This document shows positions 60,749 through 64,000 of a stretch of 64,000 nucleotides of DNA, one piece after another. This stretch comes from Plantibacter sp. PA-3-X8 (lineage in GTDB: Bacteria; Actinomycetota; Actinomycetes; Actinomycetales; Microbacteriaceae). The DNA lies in the NCBI RefSeq assembly GCF_003856975.1, contig NZ_CP033107.1, positions 186,001 to 250,000 of the forward strand. Direction: 5' to 3'. Numbering within the stretch: position 1 is the stretch's first letter; each line of letters starts with the position of its first letter. The notes beneath the pieces are model-generated. The model was given only the letters and a program-made list of their open reading frames with translations. It was not told the DNA's origin and did no database searches. Position numbers and translations under genes: made by a program.

Positions 60749-61918
60749 CTACCCCCGCGCCGCCACGAAGGCCGCGACACAGTCCTCGATGTCCTGCTCG
60801 CTGTGGGCGGCACTGATCTGCACGCGGATGCGGGCCTCGCCGCGGGGCACCACGGGGAAGCTGAACGGGATCACGTAGATGCCCTGCTCGAGCATCCGCG
60901 CCGCGACCTGCACCGCCTGCTGCTCGTCGTCGAACATCACCGGGATGATCGGGTGCGAGCCTTCCAGCAGCCGGAAGCCCTCTTCGGTCATGCGGGCACG
61001 GAACAGGTCGGCTTTGCGGAACAGTCCCTCGCGCAGCTCGTCACCCTCCACCGCGAGCTCCACAGCCCGACGCGCTCCGGCGACGAGCGACGGCGCCAGG
61101 CTGTTCGAGAAGAGGTACGGCCGGCCCGACTGCCGCAGCACGTCCACGATCTCCTGCTTCGCACTCACGTACCCGCCCGACGCACCGCCGAGCGCCTTGC
61201 CGAGGGTGCCGGTGAGGATGTCGACGCGGTCCTGCACGCCGAACAACTCCGGCGTTCCGCGACCACCCGGGCCGACGAAGCCGACGGCGTGCGAGTCGTC
61301 GACGAGGACGAGCGCGCCGTAGCGGTCGGCGAGGTCGCAGATCTCGTCCAGGGGTGCGTAGAAGCCGTCCATCGAGAACACGCCGTCGGTGACGATCACG
61401 GTGCGACGTGCGTCGGCCGCGTTCATGAGCTGCTGCTCGAGGTCGGCCATGTTGCGGTTGCGATAGCGCAGGCGTCGGGCCTTGCTCAGGCGGATGCCGT
61501 CGATGAGCGACGCGTGGTTGAGCGCATCGGAGATGATCGCGTCGTGCTCGCCGAACAGCGCCCCGAAGACCGCTCCGTTCGCGTCGAAGCAGGAGGAGAA
61601 CAGGATGGTGTCCTCCGTGCCGAGGAAGGCGCTCAGCTCCTGCTCGAGGTCGCGGTGGATCTGCTGCGTGCCGCAGATGAAGCGGACACTCGCGAGCCCG
61701 TAGCCCCACTCGTCGAGCGCCACCTTCGCCGCATCGACGATCGACGGCTCGTTGGCGAGGCCGAGGTAGTTGTTGGCGCAGAAGTTCCGCACCTCGCGGT
61801 CGTCGATCGTCACGTGACTGCCTTGGCGGGACGTGATCGCGAACTCGCGCTTCGTGAGGTCGTCGGCCTCGATGCGGTCGAGCTGGTCGCGCAGTTGCGT
61901 CTTGATGGTGCCGTACAT
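60749..61918 (-). CDS. kbl: Glycine C-acetyltransferase (2-amino-3-ketobutyrate CoA ligase)
   Basis: 389 residues, the usual Kbl length. PLP-dependent alpha-oxoamine synthase: [54 protein letters not shown] and the PLP Lys in [14 protein letters not shown]. It converts 2-amino-3-ketobutyrate plus CoA to glycine and acetyl-CoA, the second step of threonine breakdown. It directly follows tdh on the same strand (51-base gap), forming the tdh-kbl operon. Confidence 0.96.
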   Translation of the reverse strand: MYGTIKTQLRDQLDRIEADDLTKREFAITSRQGSHVTIDDREVRNFCANNYLGLANEPSIVDAAKVALDEWGYGLASVRFICGTQQIHRDLEQELSAFLGTEDTILFSSCFDANGAVFGALFGEHDAIISDALNHASLIDGIRLSKARRLRYRNRNMADLEQQLMNAADARRTVIVTDGVFSMDGFYAPLDEICDLADRYGALVLVDDSHAVGFVGPGGRGTPELFGVQDRVDILTGTLGKALGGASGGYVSAKQEIVDVLRQSGRPYLFSNSLAPSLVAGARRAVELAVEGDELREGLFRKADLFRARMTEEGFRLLEGSHPIIPVMFDDEQQAVQVAARMLEQGIYVIPFSFPVVPRGEARIRVQISAAHSEQDIEDCVAAFVAARG

Positions 61919-61969
61919 GTCGTCTCCTCGGGGTCGAGTGGGCGGTTGAGCTGAGGTTGTCGCGGTCGC

Positions 61970-63082
61970 TCAGGCGGCGGTCGCGGCGTGCGCGGCGACC
62001 GGTGCCTGCTCGTCGACGACGCCGGTGATCACGGCGTCGCGGGTGTCGGTCCAGTCGATGAGCACCTTGCCCGCCGCTCCCCCGCGTGCGGTGTCGAACG
62101 CGTCCTGCCAGGAGGCGAGCGGGAAGCGGGCGGTCACGAGCGATTCGAGGGCGTTACGGAGCTCGGGGCTGTGGTCGACCATCGCGCTCGCGTGGTGCCA
62201 GGTGTCGAACATCTCGCGGCCGTAGATGCCCTTGATGGTGATCATGCGGGTGATGACCTTGGTCCAGTCGATCTCGATGTTGGTCGAGGGCAGACCGAGG
62301 AGCGCAACCTTGCCGCCGGTGTTGAGGTTCTCGATGAGCTCGCTGGCGGCGGCAGCCTGTCCCGACATCTCGAGGCCGATGTCGAAGCCCTCGAGCATGC
62401 CGAGCTCGGCCTGGGCGTCGGCGACCCGTTCCTTCGAGACGTCGACGACGCGGTCCGCGCCGACGGCGAGGGCCTTCTCGAGGCGGTCGGCGACGACGTC
62501 GGTCGCGACGATGTTGCGCGCACCGGCCACCCGGCAGACGGCGATGGCCATGAGGCCGATGGGGCCGCAGCCGGTGATGAGGACGTCTTCGCCGAGGATC
62601 GGGAAGCTGAGGGCCGTGTGGACGGCGTTGCCGAGGGGGTCGAAGAGGGCGCCGAGGTCGGGGGTGACCTGGTCGCCGTGGACCCAGACGTTGGAGGCCG
62701 GCAGGACGACGTACTCGGCGAAGGCGCCGTCGAGGTTGACGCCCAGGCCGCGGGTGTGGCGGCAGAGGTGGCGGCGGCCGGAGCGGCAGTTGCGGCACGT
62801 GCCGCAAACGAGGTGCCCCTCACCGGAGACCGCTGCGCCGACGGGTATCCCCTCGACGCGGCTGCCGACCTCGACGACCTCACCGGAGAACTCATGGCCG
62901 GGCACGAGCGGGGCGTCGACCGCGCCGGCCGCCCACGGGTCCCACGACTCGATGTGGAGGTCGGTGCCGCAGATGCCGGTGCGATGGACGCGGATGAGGA
63001 CGTCGTCGGAACCCATGGCCGGCATCGCGCGCTCGACGAGTTCGAAACCGGCGGTGTCGGGTCGTTTCCAGAGGGCGAGCAA
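61970..63082 (-). CDS. tdh: L-threonine 3-dehydrogenase
   Basis: 370 residues from a TTG at 63082. Zinc alcohol-dehydrogenase family: catalytic zinc site GICGTDLHIESWDPWAAG and PGHEFSGEV, structural-zinc Cys set CGTCRNCRSGRRHLC, NAD site ITGCGPIGLMAIAVC, and the Tdh-like YGREMFDTWHH. Oxidises threonine to 2-amino-3-ketobutyrate for Kbl. The TTG has GGAAGGA upstream and matches where other Tdh proteins begin; an in-frame ATG at 63187 would add ~35 non-homologous residues. About 30 extra residues at the C-terminus are Ala-rich. Confidence 0.94.
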   Translation of the reverse strand: MLALWKRPDTAGFELVERAMPAMGSDDVLIRVHRTGICGTDLHIESWDPWAAGAVDAPLVPGHEFSGEVVEVGSRVEGIPVGAAVSGEGHLVCGTCRNCRSGRRHLCRHTRGLGVNLDGAFAEYVVLPASNVWVHGDQVTPDLGALFDPLGNAVHTALSFPILGEDVLITGCGPIGLMAIAVCRVAGARNIVATDVVADRLEKALAVGADRVVDVSKERVADAQAELGMLEGFDIGLEMSGQAAAASELIENLNTGGKVALLGLPSTNIEIDWTKVITRMITIKGIYGREMFDTWHHASAMVDHSPELRNALESLVTARFPLASWQDAFDTARGGAAGKVLIDWTDTRDAVITGVVDEQAPVAAHAATAA

Positions 63083-63227
63083 CGGCGTTCCTTCCTGCGG
63101 GAGCGGCGGCGGCCGGTGGTGCCGGCTGTCGCGGACGGGCGTCGTTGCGCTGTCCTGGTGACCAACGTAGTCAGATCGATCCGTCATGAATATTGAGGGT
63201 TTCCACGTGACCAGTTAGCTTGAGCTG

Positions 63228-64000
63228 ATGAATCTCTCTCAGATGCGGATCATGCGCGAACTGGCCGAGCGCGGCACGATCGCAGCGGTCGCGCGACACC
63301 TGCATGTCACGGCGCCGGCGATCTCGCAGCAGCTGGCCGCCCTGCATCGCGAGCTCGGTGTCGCGCTGACGTATCGGGTGGGGCGCGAGATCCGCCTGAC
63401 CGAGGCGGGCATGGCGCTGGCCGAGATGGCGGGGACGGTGCACACGCTGATCGACCGCGCGGCCGAGACGGTGCGCGAGTACGGCGGCGACACGGGTGCG
63501 CGGGTGCGGGTGGCGGCGTTCCAGAGTGCCGGGCAGGCGTTGCTGCCGGGGTTGCTGGAGGACGCTGAGGGTGGACCGTCGCTGGTGTTCGGCGAGCATG
63601 ATGTCGCGCAACCGGAGTTCGCCGGGCTCGTCGATCAGTACGACCTCGTCATCGCGCACCGGATGGACCACGACGAGCCCTGGCCGTCGGAGCAGCTGTC
63701 GGTGATGACGCTGTTGAGCGAGCCGTTCGATGTGGCGATGTCGGTGGACCATCCGCTCGCGGGCCGGTCGTCGGTGTCGGCGGTCGAACTCGCGGACGAG
63801 TCGTGGATCGCCGCCCACGCGGGCTTCGCGCCGGATGTCGCGCTCGGGGTGGTCGAGGCGACGGCTGGGGTGCGGTTCCATCGGGCGCATCGGGTGAACG
63901 ACTACCACCTGGCGGCGTCGCTCATCGTGGGCGGGGAACTGCTGGCGTTGTTTCCCCGGTACACGGCGCCGCGGGCCGACCCGCGATTGGTGCTCGTGCC
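63228..64000 (+). CDS. LysR-family regulator, C-terminus cut by window edge
   Basis: 257 codons visible. HTH at about 1-60: MNLSQMRIMRELAERGTIAAVARHLHVTAPAISQQLAALHRELG with the typical LysR follow-on RVGREIRLTEAGMALAE. The effector domain includes LLSEPFDVAMSVDHPLAGRSSVSAVELADESW. Divergent from tdh-kbl with a 145-base gap, so it probably controls threonine catabolism. The AT-rich CATGAATATTGAGGG stretch at 63185-63199 may hold the promoters. Confidence 0.9.
   Translation, partial: MNLSQMRIMRELAERGTIAAVARHLHVTAPAISQQLAALHRELGVALTYRVGREIRLTEAGMALAEMAGTVHTLIDRAAETVREYGGDTGARVRVAAFQSAGQALLPGLLEDAEGGPSLVFGEHDVAQPEFAGLVDQYDLVIAHRMDHDEPWPSEQLSVMTLLSEPFDVAMSVDHPLAGRSSVSAVELADESWIAAHAGFAPDVALGVVEATAGVRFHRAHRVNDYHLAASLIVGGELLALFPRYTAPRADPRLVLV

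Noticed and set aside
61970..63187. Longer Tdh protein starting at ATG 63187
   Set aside because: The extra N-terminal ~35 residues have no family similarity, while a TTG with a strong ribosome site sits exactly at the domain start.

Overview
The window is about 64 kb of very GC-rich (about 70%) actinobacterial chromosome. Dense operons with 4-base start/stop overlaps, frequent GTG/TTG starts, many sugar ABC operons and dispersed repeats of the CTGAGCCTGTCGAAGG type all point to a plant- or soil-associated member of the Microbacteriaceae (Plantibacter/Curtobacterium/Clavibacter-like). The genus cannot be fixed from the sequence alone. No rRNA, tRNA, CRISPR array, insertion sequence or prophage was recognised. 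The two end genes (a histidine kinase and a LysR regulator) are cut by the window edges.

Layout. 1-2.1 kb: two-component pair and a GNAT acetyltransferase. 2.2-11.0 kb: a catabolic island that appears to take up a sugar acid, oxidise and decarboxylate it to erythrulose, and convert that to D-erythrose 4-phosphate. It holds a DhaK-DhaL type tetrulose kinase, an RpiB-like and a TIM-like isomerase, a GntR regulator, an ACS-type MFS carrier, a 36-residue membrane peptide, an SDR, a 3-hydroxyacyl-CoA-dehydrogenase-like enzyme and a xylose-isomerase-like TIM barrel. The same palindrome, TCCTATAGGA, lies upstream of both outer operons. 11.1-14.0 kb: housekeeping genes (LON domain protein, MsrA, MOSC protein, two small hypotheticals).

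14.0-28.0 kb: three sugar loci. The first is a LacI regulator divergent from a Gfo/Idh-aldo/keto reductase fusion. The second is an RbsABC-type importer, tightly coupled by overlaps. The third is a GntR-controlled MalEFG-type importer with a GH29 alpha-L-fucosidase. 28-36 kb: envelope and signalling genes: lipoproteins, a second two-component system facing a VanY-like D,D-carboxypeptidase, an ArsR-ArsC fusion, and a Ser/Thr kinase-lipoprotein-SRPBCC operon. 36-44 kb: SDR, DHA2 drug exporter with TetR regulator, a lower-GC secreted protein pair, an aldo/keto reductase and a YtrA-type regulator with a membrane protein.

44.2-52 kb: a DeoR-controlled operon with a GH4 glycosidase, an ABC importer, an AgaS-like SIS protein and a BadF/GlcNAc-kinase-like protein, suggesting use of a galactoside or amino-sugar glycoside. 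52.1-55.2 kb: a 1,030-residue secreted protein with lamin-tail repeats and an LAxTG sortase signal. 55.4-64 kb: dienelactone hydrolase, VOC protein, Eis-like acetyltransferase, MerR regulator, a Fic protein with its own winged-helix-like tail and inverted-repeat operator, a GNAT protein, the threonine catabolic genes kbl-tdh and a divergent LysR regulator.

Genes are generally separated by short gaps. No gene-free stretch exceeds about 300 bases; the largest, 2087-2372, is filled by two palindromic repeats and an operator. Functions are inferred from protein sequence motifs and gene order only.
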